This document shows positions 33,175 through 42,237 of a stretch of DNA of 64,000 nucleotides, one piece after another (the first letter of the stretch is position 1; each line of letters begins with the position of its first letter). The notes below the pieces were generated by a model. The model was not told the origin of the DNA and did no database searches. It saw nothing but the letters and a program-made list of their open reading frames with translations. Both the position numbers and the translations under genes were made by a program. The stretch comes from Neobittarella massiliensis (ex Bilen et al. 2018). GTDB lineage: Bacteria; Bacillota; Clostridia; Oscillospirales; Ruminococcaceae. The stretch is taken from assembly GCF_900289145.1 (NCBI RefSeq), contig NZ_OKQO01000002.1, positions 1 through 64,000 of the forward strand, given 5' to 3'.

Positions 33175-33660
33175 GGGAGGATGAGACACCCACCGTTCCC
33201 GCCGTCTATACGGTACCCGATAGAACGGTGCCTGTTTGTATCTCGATCCAGTGGAGCAGTGCCTCTTGCCTGTCGGTGTGGGTGATCCAAACGCATTATC
33301 CAGCCTGCCGTCGCGTTCGATGGTGCGGCGCGCGCCCCCGTTTTGCAAGTCGCAGCCCGGCAGCCCCCACTTGGGCTCCAGCTGCCGGTGGTAACCGCGC
33401 GACAGCTGTAAGAGCGGGGTGGCATATCTCTTGCCGCGTTCGATGGGCCGTTCCCCGTAGCCGATACAGCCGCTGTATTGCCGCAAAAGTCGTTGAGGTA
33501 GTGGCGGGTGTTCACCATCCCGGCAGCGCGCCGCCGTGCTGCTACCGCCCGCCGTGCGCCAGAAGTTCCTGCCAATAGTCCATCGCCGCACTGTGCAGCG
33601 CTCCATCAGCTATAGCCAGCTGCAGCAGATCCCTGGTTTTCCCCAACTCCTTTATTTATC
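33175..33660 (-). pseudogene. Probable decayed minus-strand gene of unknown family
   Basis: No single frame is convincing, yet three minus-strand stretches in different frames use codons like the neighbouring genes. One runs from a TTG near 33650 after GGAG to a TAG near 33548 (ending ELLAHGGR). A middle stretch covers about 33500-33290 (containing LEPKWGLPGCD). A third ends at a TAG near 33210 (containing EALLHWIEIQTG). Joining them needs at least two frame changes. I recognise no family. The alternative is chance coding-like character in GC-rich intergenic DNA. Confidence 0.35.
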
Positions 33661-33715
33661 TGTTACAACACAGCCGCGGTGTTCTTTTCATTGCTGCCGG
33701 GGGCACGAAGAGCGG

Positions 33716-33744
33716 TTGCCCCGGTCCGGCCGATGTGCTATACT
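33716..33744 (+). promoter_or_regulatory. Promoter for dinB
   Basis: TTGCCC (33716-33721), 17-base spacer, extended -10 TGcTATACT (TATACT 33739-33744), about 40 bases before the GTG. No LexA-box consensus of the Gram-positive type was seen. Confidence 0.65.
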
Positions 33745-33784
33745 CTATAAAGAACAAACTTTTGATTTTACTGGGGGGACGGGC

Positions 33785-35023
33785 GTGGACCGCACGATAC
33801 TGCACTGTGACTGCAATGGCTTTTATGCCTCGGTAGAGTGTGCGCTGCACCCCCAGTACCGCAACGTGCCCATGGCTGTGTGCGGCGACCCCGAGAGCCG
33901 ACACGGCATCATTCTGGCCAAAAACGAGCTGGCTAAGGCCTACGGCATCAAGACTGCCGAGACGGTGTGGCAGGCTAAGCGCAAGTGCCCCGACTTGGTG
34001 CTGGCCCCCTCTCACCACGACCTGTACCGCCAGTTCTCCCAGCAGATAAATGCCATCTATCAGCAGTATACCGACCTGGTCGAACCCTTTTCCATCGACG
34101 AGAGCTGGCTGGATGTAGGCGGCAGCTACCGGCTGTTTGGCAGCGGCGAAAAGATCGCCGACGAGCTGCGCCGCCGTATCCGCCAAGAGGTAAAGGTCAC
34201 TATCTCGGTGGGGGTATCTTTTAACAAGGTGTTTGCCAAACTGGGCAGCGACTATAAAAAGCCCGATGCCACCACCGTGATCACCCGCCAAAATTACACC
34301 AGACTGCTGTGGCCGCTGCCGGCCGAGCGCATGCTGTTTATCGGGCAGGTGGCTGCCGGCAAGCTGGCGCGGGCGGGCATCCACACCATAGGCGATCTGG
34401 CCCGCGCCGACGACTGGCTGTTGCAGCGCCTGCTGGGTAAAGGGGGCCTAACGGCTAAGATCTACGCCCAGGGTCTCGATGACAGCCCGGTGCGCCGCTT
34501 TGATGAGCAGCGCGAAGTCAAGAGCGTGGGCAACAGCATCACTTTTCGCCGCAATCTGGTGGGCCAGCGCGATATCCGCGCCGGGGTGCTGTCCCTGTGC
34601 GACACGGTGGCCGCCCGTCTGCGCGCCCACAAGCTCTACTGCCAAACGGTACAGGTGCAGATCAAGTCGCCCGATCTGCGCGTCATCTCGCGCCAGCAGG
34701 GGCTCTCCCGCTCCACCAATCTGGCGCGGGAGCTGTTTTGTGCCGCGATGGCCATCATCGAGCGCAGCTGGGACATGAAAAAGCCCATTCGCATGCTCAC
34801 GGTGACCGGCACCGCACTCACCGATCAGGATACCGGCGAGCAGCTGCGGCTCGATGTGCCTTCCTCCACCCCCGACCACGAGCGCCAGCAAAAGCTGGAG
34901 CAGGCACTCGATGCCATCCGCCAGCGGTACGGCAGCGATTCGGTGGGCTTTGGCTCGCTCATCGAGAGCGATATCTTTCACCGCCGCCCCGACGAGATAG
35001 AGCCCGGCGGCGACCGGGAATAG
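33785..35023 (+). CDS. dinB: Y-family DNA polymerase IV
   Basis: A 412-residue translesion polymerase. The palm begins with the metal-binding DCNGFYASVE segment (residues 8-17) and contains the catalytic SIDESWLD (about 103-110), followed by a helix-hairpin-helix thumb and a little-finger domain. It copies damaged DNA with low fidelity, interacting with the sliding clamp. The GTG at 33785 is chosen because a GGGGGGAC site precedes it and the promoter places the start of RNA near 33751. A terminator overlaps the downstream region. Confidence 0.95.
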   Translation: MDRTILHCDCNGFYASVECALHPQYRNVPMAVCGDPESRHGIILAKNELAKAYGIKTAETVWQAKRKCPDLVLAPSHHDLYRQFSQQINAIYQQYTDLVEPFSIDESWLDVGGSYRLFGSGEKIADELRRRIRQEVKVTISVGVSFNKVFAKLGSDYKKPDATTVITRQNYTRLLWPLPAERMLFIGQVAAGKLARAGIHTIGDLARADDWLLQRLLGKGGLTAKIYAQGLDDSPVRRFDEQREVKSVGNSITFRRNLVGQRDIRAGVLSLCDTVAARLRAHKLYCQTVQVQIKSPDLRVISRQQGLSRSTNLARELFCAAMAIIERSWDMKKPIRMLTVTGTALTDQDTGEQLRLDVPSSTPDHERQQKLEQALDAIRQRYGSDSVGFGSLIESDIFHRRPDEIEPGGDRE

Positions 35024-35039
35024 ATCTGTGAATCTGTGA

Positions 35040-35076
35040 GCGTGTCCCAAACCCTGTTTTGGGATGCGCCTTTTTT
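35040..35076 (+). terminator. Intrinsic terminator of dinB
   Basis: Stem 35040-35051 with about 35057-35069 (two G-U pairs), followed by T6. Confidence 0.8.
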
Positions 35077-35186
35077 GTATACTTGCGCTCTTTTTGGCCC
35101 ATAGTTTGGGATGTGGAAAACAAGATAGTCACCGGCCCCGCACGGCTGTAAAACAGCCGTATCGCCGGCGCAACAGGAGGATCACT

Positions 35187-35582
35187 ATGAGACAGACCAA
35201 AGAGAGCTTACAGTTTCTCACCAGCGACCAGTGCCCGGGCTTTGCCATCGTGCCCTGGGGCCTCGATGCCCCGCTGATGTGCTGCGGCCAACAGCTGCAA
35301 AAGCTGGTGCCCGGCCAGGTAGATGCCGCCGTGGAAAAACACCAGCCGGTGGTGTTGCGGCAAGACGATACCGTCACGGTAGAGGTGGGGCAGAACCACC
35401 ACCCCATGGGCGAGGAACACCTCATCGACTGGGTGTTTTTGCAGACCGACTGCGGCGGCCACTACCACCTGCTCACCGCCCAGAGCCAGCCGGTGTGTCA
35501 GTTTGTGTTGGCGCCGGGCGAGAGCCCGGTGGCGGTATACGCCCACTGCAACCTGCACGGCCTGTGGCGACAGGACATATAG
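35187..35582 (+). CDS. Superoxide reductase/desulfoferrodoxin-type protein
   Basis: A 131-residue protein whose C-terminal 90 residues form the neelaredoxin-like iron site of superoxide reductases. Visible ligands are His in EKHQP, His in HHPMGEEH (both ends) and the Cys/His pair in CNLHGLW at the C-terminus. The N-terminal desulforedoxin Cys4 domain of long desulfoferrodoxins is absent; a divergent segment with MCC takes its place. The expected reaction is reduction of superoxide to peroxide in the cytoplasm of an anaerobe. AGGAGG lies six bases before the ATG. Confidence 0.88.
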   Translation: MRQTKESLQFLTSDQCPGFAIVPWGLDAPLMCCGQQLQKLVPGQVDAAVEKHQPVVLRQDDTVTVEVGQNHHPMGEEHLIDWVFLQTDCGGHYHLLTAQSQPVCQFVLAPGESPVAVYAHCNLHGLWRQDI

Positions 35583-35601
35583 GCCCCGGGCGGTGAAAAG
35601 C

Positions 35602-35644
35602 AAAAGAGGAGGCCCTGCCAAACTGGCGGGACCTCCTCTTTTTA
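35602..35644. terminator. Bidirectional intrinsic terminator
   Basis: A stem of about 18 pairs (35602-35619 with 35625-35642, one mismatch), AAA on the left and T5 on the right. It lies between convergent genes. Confidence 0.85.
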
Positions 35645-35718
35645 TGTGGCGGCGCAGTGGGTGCGCCAGGCAGCGCTAGGCAGCGCCGGGCAGCGCAGTG
35701 CCGATGTGCAGGTTGTCT

Positions 35719-36219
35719 TTAGCGGCCGTAGCGGTCGTCGTAGCGGCTGGAATCGGGTCCGCGGCTCTCGCGGCGGTAGTCGCTCTCGCGGGGGTAGCAG
35801 GGCTCGGGCCGCGGGCAGCGCGCCTCAAACACACACGACAGCAGCATGGCCAGGATCATAATGGCAGCCGCCAGGAACGCGGCCCACAGGCCGACGATAA
35901 CGGTGGTCAAAATGATCGACAGCGACCCGTCGATGAGAATGGCCAGCAGCAGCGACAGCAAAAAGGTGACCGCCGTGGTGACGATCAGGCATTTTCCGTA
36001 CCCGCACATACACTGGTTGAGAAGGTTTTTCTCCTGGCTGGCGTTCTTTACCGCCGTGTATAACAGAGCCATCAGCATAATGAACGACAGCACCAGGATA
36101 AAAGGTGCCAGCAGCGAGATGAAAGCGCGGTCGCCCTGATAAAAGGCGTAGGCGATGAATCCGCCAAACACCACGCTCAGCAGCCCGGCAATGAGGCAGC
36201 CGAATTGGGAGTTGCTCAT
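35719..36219 (-). CDS. Small four-helix membrane protein with a charged tail, unknown function
   Basis: A 166-residue protein with four predicted membrane helices (about 7-27, 32-56, 78-98, 100-124) and a C-terminal tail of about 35 residues rich in Arg, Tyr, Asp and Pro, likely cytoplasmic or surface exposed. A conserved-looking loop between helices 2 and 3 carries NQCMCGYGKC. An AAAGGAG site precedes the ATG at 36219. I do not recognise a family. Confidence 0.65.
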   Translation of the reverse strand: MSNSQFGCLIAGLLSVVFGGFIAYAFYQGDRAFISLLAPFILVLSFIMLMALLYTAVKNASQEKNLLNQCMCGYGKCLIVTTAVTFLLSLLLAILIDGSLSIILTTVIVGLWAAFLAAAIMILAMLLSCVFEARCPRPEPCYPRESDYRRESRGPDSSRYDDRYGR

Positions 36220-36466
36220 AAAATAAGATCTCCTTTCTGGATTTGCAGGCGTAAGGGGCCCGCCTGTAACCTCAGTATATGCAGCCGCCCGGATTGGTGC
36301 CAAACCCGGGCGTCGCCGCCCCCATACGGGACCACTGCGCCCGGCGCTACATATAGTGTGAGCACGGGTCGCCGGCGGTAAAAAAGTGGCGGTGGCCGGC
36401 GGTACAGACCTGCATATTTTTGGCGCAAATCCACATCCTGATAACAGAGAGAGGTGGTAAAAAAGC

Positions 36467-38569
36467 ATGTATACGTATAGTCTTACACAGCGCACCGACG
36501 GCGGGTACGACCTGATCGTCGAAATACCCTGGAGAGAGGCGGAGTTCGGCTTTGACCTGTGGGGCGGAAATTCGGCTCCCAAACCAGAAAAACAGCTGGC
36601 GGCCCATCTGGCCAAAGACGGCCGCCAAAAAAAGATCAAGACCATCCGCTTTGTGGTGGCCGGCCTGCTGGTGGCGGTCATCCCCTTTAGCGCCGCCACG
36701 GTTGCTCTGGCCGAGAGCCCCCACTTTACCTCCATCGCCGATGGGGTGCTCGCGGCGGTAGAGCAGGCGGTGCGCGCGGGGGATAAATTTCACATGACCT
36801 ACCTGTACGGCGGCAGCGTCTCCCAGCAGATCGCCCAGGTGCAGGCTGTTGGAAATTTCGACACCGTGTCCCCCAGCTACTTCGATATCAGCGCCCAGGG
36901 AGAGCTCTCGCTCAACGGGGTCAGTGCCACGCTGGTCGACGCCATGCACCAGATGGGCATCAAGGTGGTTCCCATGCTCAGCAACCACTGGGATCGCACC
37001 GCCGGCGAGCGGGCCCTGCAGGACCCGGAGAAACTGGCCGGGCAGATCATCGACGCCATCAATACCCACGGCCTCGACGGGGTGAATGTCGATATCGAAA
37101 ACGTCACCGCCGCCCACCGCGATGCCTATACGCAGCTGGTGCGCATTTTGCGGCAGCGCCTGCCGGCGGGCAAAGAGGTATCGGTGGCAGTGGCGGCCAA
37201 CCCCAACGGGTGGACTACCGGCTGGCACGGCTCGTACGACTATGCCGGGCTGGCCCAATACGCCGACTATCTGATGATCATGGCCTACGACGAGAGCTGG
37301 GAGGGGAGCGCCCCCGGTCCGGTAGCCAGCGCGCCGTTCGTCGAAAAGTCCATCCGCTACGCTCTGCAACACGCCCCAGCCGAAAAGATCGTGCTGGGCG
37401 TCCCGCTGTACGGCCGCATTTGGAGCGCCGACGGACGCCTGCAGGGTAACGGTATCAGCATCAAAACGCTGGAGCGCATGCTGGCCGACTACCGCGCCAC
37501 CATCACGTATTCCGACACGATGCAGTCGCCCAAGGCGGAGTTTACTGTGCGTGAGGGGGATAAGGTGTATACAGTGGCCGGCAAGCCGCTGACGCCGGGA
37601 AACTATACCGTCTGGTTTGAAAATGGGCAGTCGCTGCAGGCCAAGGCTCAGCTCATGCACCAGTACGACCTAAAGGGCCTGGGTTCCTGGGCGCTCTCAC
37701 AGGCCTCCGACGAGGTGCTGGGCCAGCTGCCCGGCTGGGTAGAGGGGGAGAGCGAGGAAGAGATATCGCTCAGCGGCAAAGTCACCGCCTCTTCGCTGCG
37801 CATTCGCCGCCGCCCCACCACCGCCAGCGACACCATCGGCTTTCTCGCCCAGGGGCAGCAGGTCACCATCGTGGCCCGGCTGGATGGCTGGTATCGCATT
37901 CGGTTGGCCGACAACGGCTACGGCTACGTCAGCGCCGACTATATCCAGGTAGAAGAGTCGGAGGTGCCGCCGGTGATCACCCGCACGGGTTATTCCACCG
38001 GCGACCGGGTGCGGGTGCGCGCCCAGCCCTCTACCGGGGGCGATATCCTGCGCCATCTCTCCCGCGGCGATGCCTTTACGGTGGTGGGAGAGGCGCAAAA
38101 CAGCTGGTATCAGGTACAGCTGGCCGACGGCACCGCCGGCTACGTGCACAGCGATTACGTCAGCTTTACAAGACCGGTGGTCGATCGGCCGGCCTACTCT
38201 ACTGGTGACCGGGTACGGGTGCGCGCCCAACCCTCTACGGTGGCCGATATCCTGGGGCTATTAAATCGGGGAGATGCCTTTACCGCCGTAGGCGAGGTGC
38301 AAAACGGCTGGTACCGGGTGCGGTTGGCCGACGGTACCGAAGGCTATGTGCACGGCGATTACGTGGCGCTCGGTCGGGGGGCGCACATCACCGGTAACAG
38401 CGTGCGGCTGCGCAGCCAGAGCAGCACCGCATCCGCCGTTCTGGGCCTGTTAAACCGGGGCGATATGCTCACCGTCATCGGCGAAAAACAAAACGGCTGG
38501 TACTGGGTGCGGCTGCCCAGTGGTGTACTGGGTTACGTGCACGGCGACTATGTGGCGCTGGACAGCTGA
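36467..38569 (+). CDS. Membrane-anchored GH18-family hydrolase with four SH3-like repeats
   Basis: A 700-residue protein. A 60-residue N-terminal segment precedes one membrane helix (about 62-81), so it is probably anchored with its bulk outside. Residues about 85-425 are a GH18 barrel: the catalytic box DGVNVDIE ends in the acid Glu, and the sequence resembles SleL/YaaH-type N-acetylglucosaminidases that cut cortex or wall glycan. Four SH3b repeats follow (about 440-700), each with a YSTGDRVRVRAQPS-like strand, likely wall-binding. The long N-terminus without a cleavable signal is unusual. A GAGAGGTGG site precedes the ATG. Confidence 0.88.
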   Translation: MYTYSLTQRTDGGYDLIVEIPWREAEFGFDLWGGNSAPKPEKQLAAHLAKDGRQKKIKTIRFVVAGLLVAVIPFSAATVALAESPHFTSIADGVLAAVEQAVRAGDKFHMTYLYGGSVSQQIAQVQAVGNFDTVSPSYFDISAQGELSLNGVSATLVDAMHQMGIKVVPMLSNHWDRTAGERALQDPEKLAGQIIDAINTHGLDGVNVDIENVTAAHRDAYTQLVRILRQRLPAGKEVSVAVAANPNGWTTGWHGSYDYAGLAQYADYLMIMAYDESWEGSAPGPVASAPFVEKSIRYALQHAPAEKIVLGVPLYGRIWSADGRLQGNGISIKTLERMLADYRATITYSDTMQSPKAEFTVREGDKVYTVAGKPLTPGNYTVWFENGQSLQAKAQLMHQYDLKGLGSWALSQASDEVLGQLPGWVEGESEEEISLSGKVTASSLRIRRRPTTASDTIGFLAQGQQVTIVARLDGWYRIRLADNGYGYVSADYIQVEESEVPPVITRTGYSTGDRVRVRAQPSTGGDILRHLSRGDAFTVVGEAQNSWYQVQLADGTAGYVHSDYVSFTRPVVDRPAYSTGDRVRVRAQPSTVADILGLLNRGDAFTAVGEVQNGWYRVRLADGTEGYVHGDYVALGRGAHITGNSVRLRSQSSTASAVLGLLNRGDMLTVIGEKQNGWYWVRLPSGVLGYVHGDYVALDS

Positions 38570-38586
38570 CGATATTTAAACCGCGA

Positions 38587-38638
38587 TAAAAAAAGCAGCT
38601 CTGCGGGGATCTTTTTCCCCACAGAGCTGCTTTTTTTA
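38587..38638 (+). terminator. Intrinsic terminator of the GH18 gene
   Basis: A stem of about 20 pairs (A7GCAGCTCTG... with ...CAGAGCTGCT7) around a T-rich loop. The next 170 bases, up to the convergent rsiV-like gene, hold nothing recognisable. Confidence 0.92.
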
Positions 38639-38808
38639 TCTGTTGTATTGGCCATGCAGTTCGCCGCCGGTATCGGCCGGGTGTGCGCGGTGTACGATGC
38701 ATCGTGTATAACTCAAACCCCTTTTTTATCGGGCGCTGGTCAGGGGGGCGTGCCGGCGGCAGCGGCAGGGTGGGCCACAATCTCCACACCGGCCCCAGGG
38801 CCCGGCAG

Positions 38809-39654
38809 CTACGGCTCAATCACGAATTCCTGCACACCCATGTAACCGGGCGCTATCGCGTACTTGGCAAACACGACCACCACCTGCTGCTTTTCATTCA
38901 GGTAAAACGGCTGGTCGGCCCTTATCGAGGTAAAGCCCATATCGCCGTCAAAATAGCTGTTTTGCGGGTCTTTTTTGCGCTCCTCTATCTGCCGGCGTAT
39001 CTGTTCATCGCAGATCTCCCGGTAATGTTTGCCCAGCAGGTCTTTCAGGGTGAGCTCCTCGCCGCTCTCTAGGTCGATGTTGTAGTAAAAGCGCTCCTCC
39101 TGGTAGTTGATGCAGGAGGTGTACTGCACGATCATGAACGACACCCGGTCCGGTCCCGAGTACTCGATCTCATAGTCGATGACCGTCTCCACCGGCCGGT
39201 ACTCCTCCTCGGTAAATCCAGCGGCCAAAAACGAGTCTTTGTAGGAGCGCGCCCAGCTGCGCGCCTCGTCGGCCCGGGCATTCATCTTTTGCTGGATCTC
39301 GCGATTTATGCGCCGCTCCAGGCGGGTATTGCCGGTGTTTTGCAGCGCCGGCAGCTTTACGCTGATCAGGCCGCTGTCGTCCTGGTGGGAGTACTCGGTA
39401 AAGGTCACCACCCGCGCCACTTCACCCAGCACCGGTATGGCATATACTGAACTGGCAAACGCCGGGCTCAGGTTGACCGACAACACGAACACCCCGCACA
39501 AAAAAGCGGTGGCCAGCGCTGTGTACCGCAGCCACACCAGCTGGCGGCGGGGCTTGGGGCCGGTTGCATTGAGGGCGTTTTCTACCCGCCCGGCCAGCAG
39601 CGGCGGAGTGGGGGTCTGGTCGTAGCGCTCTCTGGCGCGGCGCAGATTTTTCAT
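38809..39654 (-). CDS. RsiV-like anti-sigma factor (DUF3298 domain)
   Basis: A 281-residue single-pass membrane protein. The cytoplasmic N-terminus (1-40) should bind the sigma factor, a membrane helix spans about 43-64, and the extracytoplasmic part carries a DUF3298-type domain (about 175-281). This is the architecture of RsiV, which in Bacillus binds lysozyme and is then cleaved by signal peptidase and a site-2 protease to release SigV. Its ATG overlaps the stop of the sigma gene by four bases, so the pair is made together. The ligand here is inferred. Confidence 0.85.
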   Translation of the reverse strand: MKNLRRARERYDQTPTPPLLAGRVENALNATGPKPRRQLVWLRYTALATAFLCGVFVLSVNLSPAFASSVYAIPVLGEVARVVTFTEYSHQDDSGLISVKLPALQNTGNTRLERRINREIQQKMNARADEARSWARSYKDSFLAAGFTEEEYRPVETVIDYEIEYSGPDRVSFMIVQYTSCINYQEERFYYNIDLESGEELTLKDLLGKHYREICDEQIRRQIEERKKDPQNSYFDGDMGFTSIRADQPFYLNEKQQVVVVFAKYAIAPGYMGVQEFVIEP

Positions 39655-40220
39655 CTCAAAGGCTCCTCTCTGTCCCGGTAGGTGCCGGTAGCCGCCGGAT
39701 TTTTGGCCTCCAGCTGCTGCAGTTCCTCCAGCTCTTCGCCCAGTATGCGCTGCAGGGCCTGCAGTGCGCGGTACAGCCGCCCCTTGGCACAGCTCAGCCC
39801 CACTCCGGTCATCATCGCTATCTGCTGCAGTGGGCGGTCCTCAAAATAGCGCAGAACAATGACCGTTTTCAGCTTGGGCGGCAGTTGGTCCAGCGCGCGG
39901 TCGATATCCATCGCGCGGTCCAGATCGCTGTGCGGCGCCGACTGCGGCGGCAGCTGGTCCACCAGCACGACCCGGCCGGCGGTGCGCAGGTAGCTCAGGC
40001 AGGCATTGACCAGAATGCGGTAGAACCAGGTCTCCATGTACTGGGGCTGGCGCAGGCGGTGCAGGCTCCCCAGCGCCTGTACGATCGCGTTTTGCACCAT
40101 GTCCATGGCGGCGTCCTGGTTGTGTACATAGCTGTAGGCCAGTTTATAAAAATCCTGCTGGCGCTCGCGCACAAAGGCGGTAAAGCGCGGTCGCAGGGGG
40201 TCGTTGGCAGCGTTGTGCAA
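39651..40220 (-). CDS. ECF sigma factor (SigV-like)
   Basis: A 189-residue sigma factor with region 2 (about 20-85, including the -10 recognition helix) and region 4 (about 115-170, with the helix-turn-helix LQQIAMMTGVGLSCAKGRLY). The TTG start is supported by a GAGGAGTG site 10 bases upstream. It is followed in operon by its RsiV-like anti-sigma factor, and an ECF-type promoter lies upstream, implying autoregulation. Likely targets are wall-modification genes that resist lysozyme. Confidence 0.92.
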   Translation of the reverse strand: MHNAANDPLRPRFTAFVRERQQDFYKLAYSYVHNQDAAMDMVQNAIVQALGSLHRLRQPQYMETWFYRILVNACLSYLRTAGRVVLVDQLPPQSAPHSDLDRAMDIDRALDQLPPKLKTVIVLRYFEDRPLQQIAMMTGVGLSCAKGRLYRALQALQRILGEELEELQQLEAKNPAATGTYRDREEPLR

Positions 40221-40292
40221 GCCAGATCACTCCTCTATATCGCAAAGCCCGCCCGCAAAATGTAGGGCCGACCAGATCATCTCACTGTCTTT

Positions 40293-40321
40293 TAGACGGG
40301 CGGTACCTCAAAAAAGTCACA
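40293..40321 (-). promoter_or_regulatory. Candidate ECF-type autoregulatory promoter
   Basis: Minus strand: -35-like TGTGAC (40316-40321), 17-base spacer, -10-like CGTCTA (40293-40298). The CGTC core is the hallmark of SigW/SigV-type promoters. The rest of the 40221-40553 gap (40322-40465) shows nothing identifiable apart from the terminator below. Confidence 0.55.
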
Positions 40322-40468
40322 TAGTCCGCCGCAGTTTTTGCCCCGGTAACAAGGTGGGCTCTTTTGGGGCGCATGGTCCGGCGACAGGCGCGCGCCCCTC
40401 ACTGGCAGTATACCAGCGCGGGCGGCGGCACTCAACAAAAAGTGTGAGCGATGTGGTCTGGCAAACAG

Positions 40469-40513
40469 AAAAAGGCACCGCAGCAGTTGGTAGCAGCTGT
40501 GGCGCCTTTTTCT
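40469..40513 (-). terminator. Intrinsic terminator of the Na/Pi cotransporter gene
   Basis: A stem of about 16 pairs (40469-40484 with 40496-40511, some G-U) flanked by A5 and T5, so it can function in either direction. Confidence 0.75.
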
Positions 40514-40553
40514 CTACAGGTATTTTCTATTTTGAAATAATGGGGAACCAAAC

Positions 40554-42182
40554 TTAAAATACCAGCTGCAGTTCGTGCTGGTAACAGGCCTGGGCGATGT
40601 TCAGCAGGTGGTCGCCCACCCGCTCCACATCGGTCAGCAGCTCGCTGTACATCACACAGGCCTGGGCGCTGCACTGGTGGCTGCCCAGGCGGCTGATCTG
40701 GTTATGCCGAAAGCGGCGGTTCATCTCGTCGATCTTCTCCTCGGCGTGAGAGATGGCCGATAGACCCTGACGGCGGTCGGCGGCAAACGATCTCGGCAGC
40801 ACTTCCAGCCCCCGCCGCAGTACCTCGCGCATGATCTCCATCTCCTGGGTGGCGCCGTCTGAAAACTCTACGCCCCGATCCTTGGCGCTCTGGGTGTACT
40901 GGGCAATATTCATGGCGTGGTCGCCCATGCGCTCCACGTTGCCGGCAACAGAGAACAGTGCATTGAGGGCCGCCGCGTCGCGGGCGGCGATATTTTCCGC
41001 AGTGACGCCAGCTATATAGCTGGTGATAGCGGTGTTGAGGTAGTCGATATACTCCTCCCGCTCCTCGATCTTTTTTAAGTTGGCCGCCTTACCGGCTACC
41101 ACGCTGTCCATACCGTCAAATAGGTTTTGGCAGGCCAGCTCATACATGTGCCCCACCTCGCGCTCCAGCTGCGAGATGGCGATAGCCGTCGAGCCCATAC
41201 CCTGCTCGGTCAGATGTAACGGGGCCATGTCGGCGTCCGGCTGATCCTCGCCGGGCAGTATGCGGCAGGCAGCTTTTGCCAGCAGCTGCCCAAAGGGGAG
41301 CAGCAGCAGGGTCGTCACGATGTTAAACAGCGTATGTACGTTGGCGATCTGGGCGGCGGGGTTATCCGGCGTCAGCGACTGCATAAACGACACGAATGGG
41401 GTGGTCATGCAGATGATCACGAACACCGCAGTACCGATACAGTTGAACAGGATGTGGATGATCGTGCTGCGGCGGGCATTTTTGTTGGTGCCGATGCTGG
41501 CCAGCACCGCCGTGATACAGGTGCCGATATTCTGCCCAAACAGCACGTAGACCGAGCTGCCCAGCCCAATGAGCCCGCTGGTGGCCAGCGCCTGCAAAAT
41601 GCCTACCGAGGCGGAGGAGGACTGGATGATAGCGGTGAATACTGCCCCGGCCAAGATCCCCAGCAGGGGATTTGAAAATTTAGTCATCATCGAGATGAAG
41701 GCAGGGGAGTTCTGCAGCGGCTGCAGCGATGAGCTCATCAGGTCCATGCCGATGAACAAAATCCCCAACCCGGCGATGATCGTACCGGTATCCACCACCT
41801 TTTTCTGTTTGAAAAAGGTGACCATCACCACGCCGGCCAGCGCCACCACAGGGGCCAGCGCCCCCACGTCCAGAGCGATGAGCTGCCCGGTGATGGTGGT
41901 GCCGATATTGGCGCCCATGATTACCCACACCGCCTGGCTGAGCCCCATCAGGCCGGAGTTGACAAACCCCACCACCATTACGGTAGTGGCCGAGGAGGAC
42001 TGGATCACCATGGTGATACCGGCCCCCACCAGCACCCCTAAAATGCGGTTGGAGGTCAGCTTTTCCAGCAGCGTTTTCAGCCGCGTACCGGCAGCGGCCT
42101 CCAGGCCGCCGCTCATCATCTTCATACCGTACAAAAACAGGGCCAGTCCCCCGGCAGTCATCAAATAATCGCTTACATGCAT
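40554..42182 (-). CDS. Na/Pi-cotransporter family protein with PhoU-like domain
   Basis: A 542-residue protein. The N-terminal 310 residues form two inverted NptA/PNaS repeats, each with a QSSSA motif (one near residue 60, the other near 190), the substrate and Na+ site of the SLC34-like family. The C-terminal 210 residues are helical and PhoU-like. It should import phosphate with sodium or act in phosphate sensing. The ATG at 42182 is chosen because GGAGG lies 11 bases upstream; TTG or ATG codons slightly upstream overlap that site. Confidence 0.9.
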   Translation of the reverse strand: MHVSDYLMTAGGLALFLYGMKMMSGGLEAAAGTRLKTLLEKLTSNRILGVLVGAGITMVIQSSSATTVMVVGFVNSGLMGLSQAVWVIMGANIGTTITGQLIALDVGALAPVVALAGVVMVTFFKQKKVVDTGTIIAGLGILFIGMDLMSSSLQPLQNSPAFISMMTKFSNPLLGILAGAVFTAIIQSSSASVGILQALATSGLIGLGSSVYVLFGQNIGTCITAVLASIGTNKNARRSTIIHILFNCIGTAVFVIICMTTPFVSFMQSLTPDNPAAQIANVHTLFNIVTTLLLLPFGQLLAKAACRILPGEDQPDADMAPLHLTEQGMGSTAIAISQLEREVGHMYELACQNLFDGMDSVVAGKAANLKKIEEREEYIDYLNTAITSYIAGVTAENIAARDAAALNALFSVAGNVERMGDHAMNIAQYTQSAKDRGVEFSDGATQEMEIMREVLRRGLEVLPRSFAADRRQGLSAISHAEEKIDEMNRRFRHNQISRLGSHQCSAQACVMYSELLTDVERVGDHLLNIAQACYQHELQLVF

Positions 42183-42237
42183 GGCTGTCATTTCCTCCCT
42201 CAAAAAATCCCCGGCAGTGCCGCCTTACGTCTGCTAT

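Noticed and set aside
33120-33578. A 152-codon plus-strand frame after the PfkB gene
   Set aside because: No ribosome site, Arg/Ala/Pro-rich shadow-like composition; the opposite strand has better coding character.
36347-37660. A 437-codon minus-strand reading frame
   Set aside because: Opposite the GH18 gene and crossing its promoter region; no recognisable motif.
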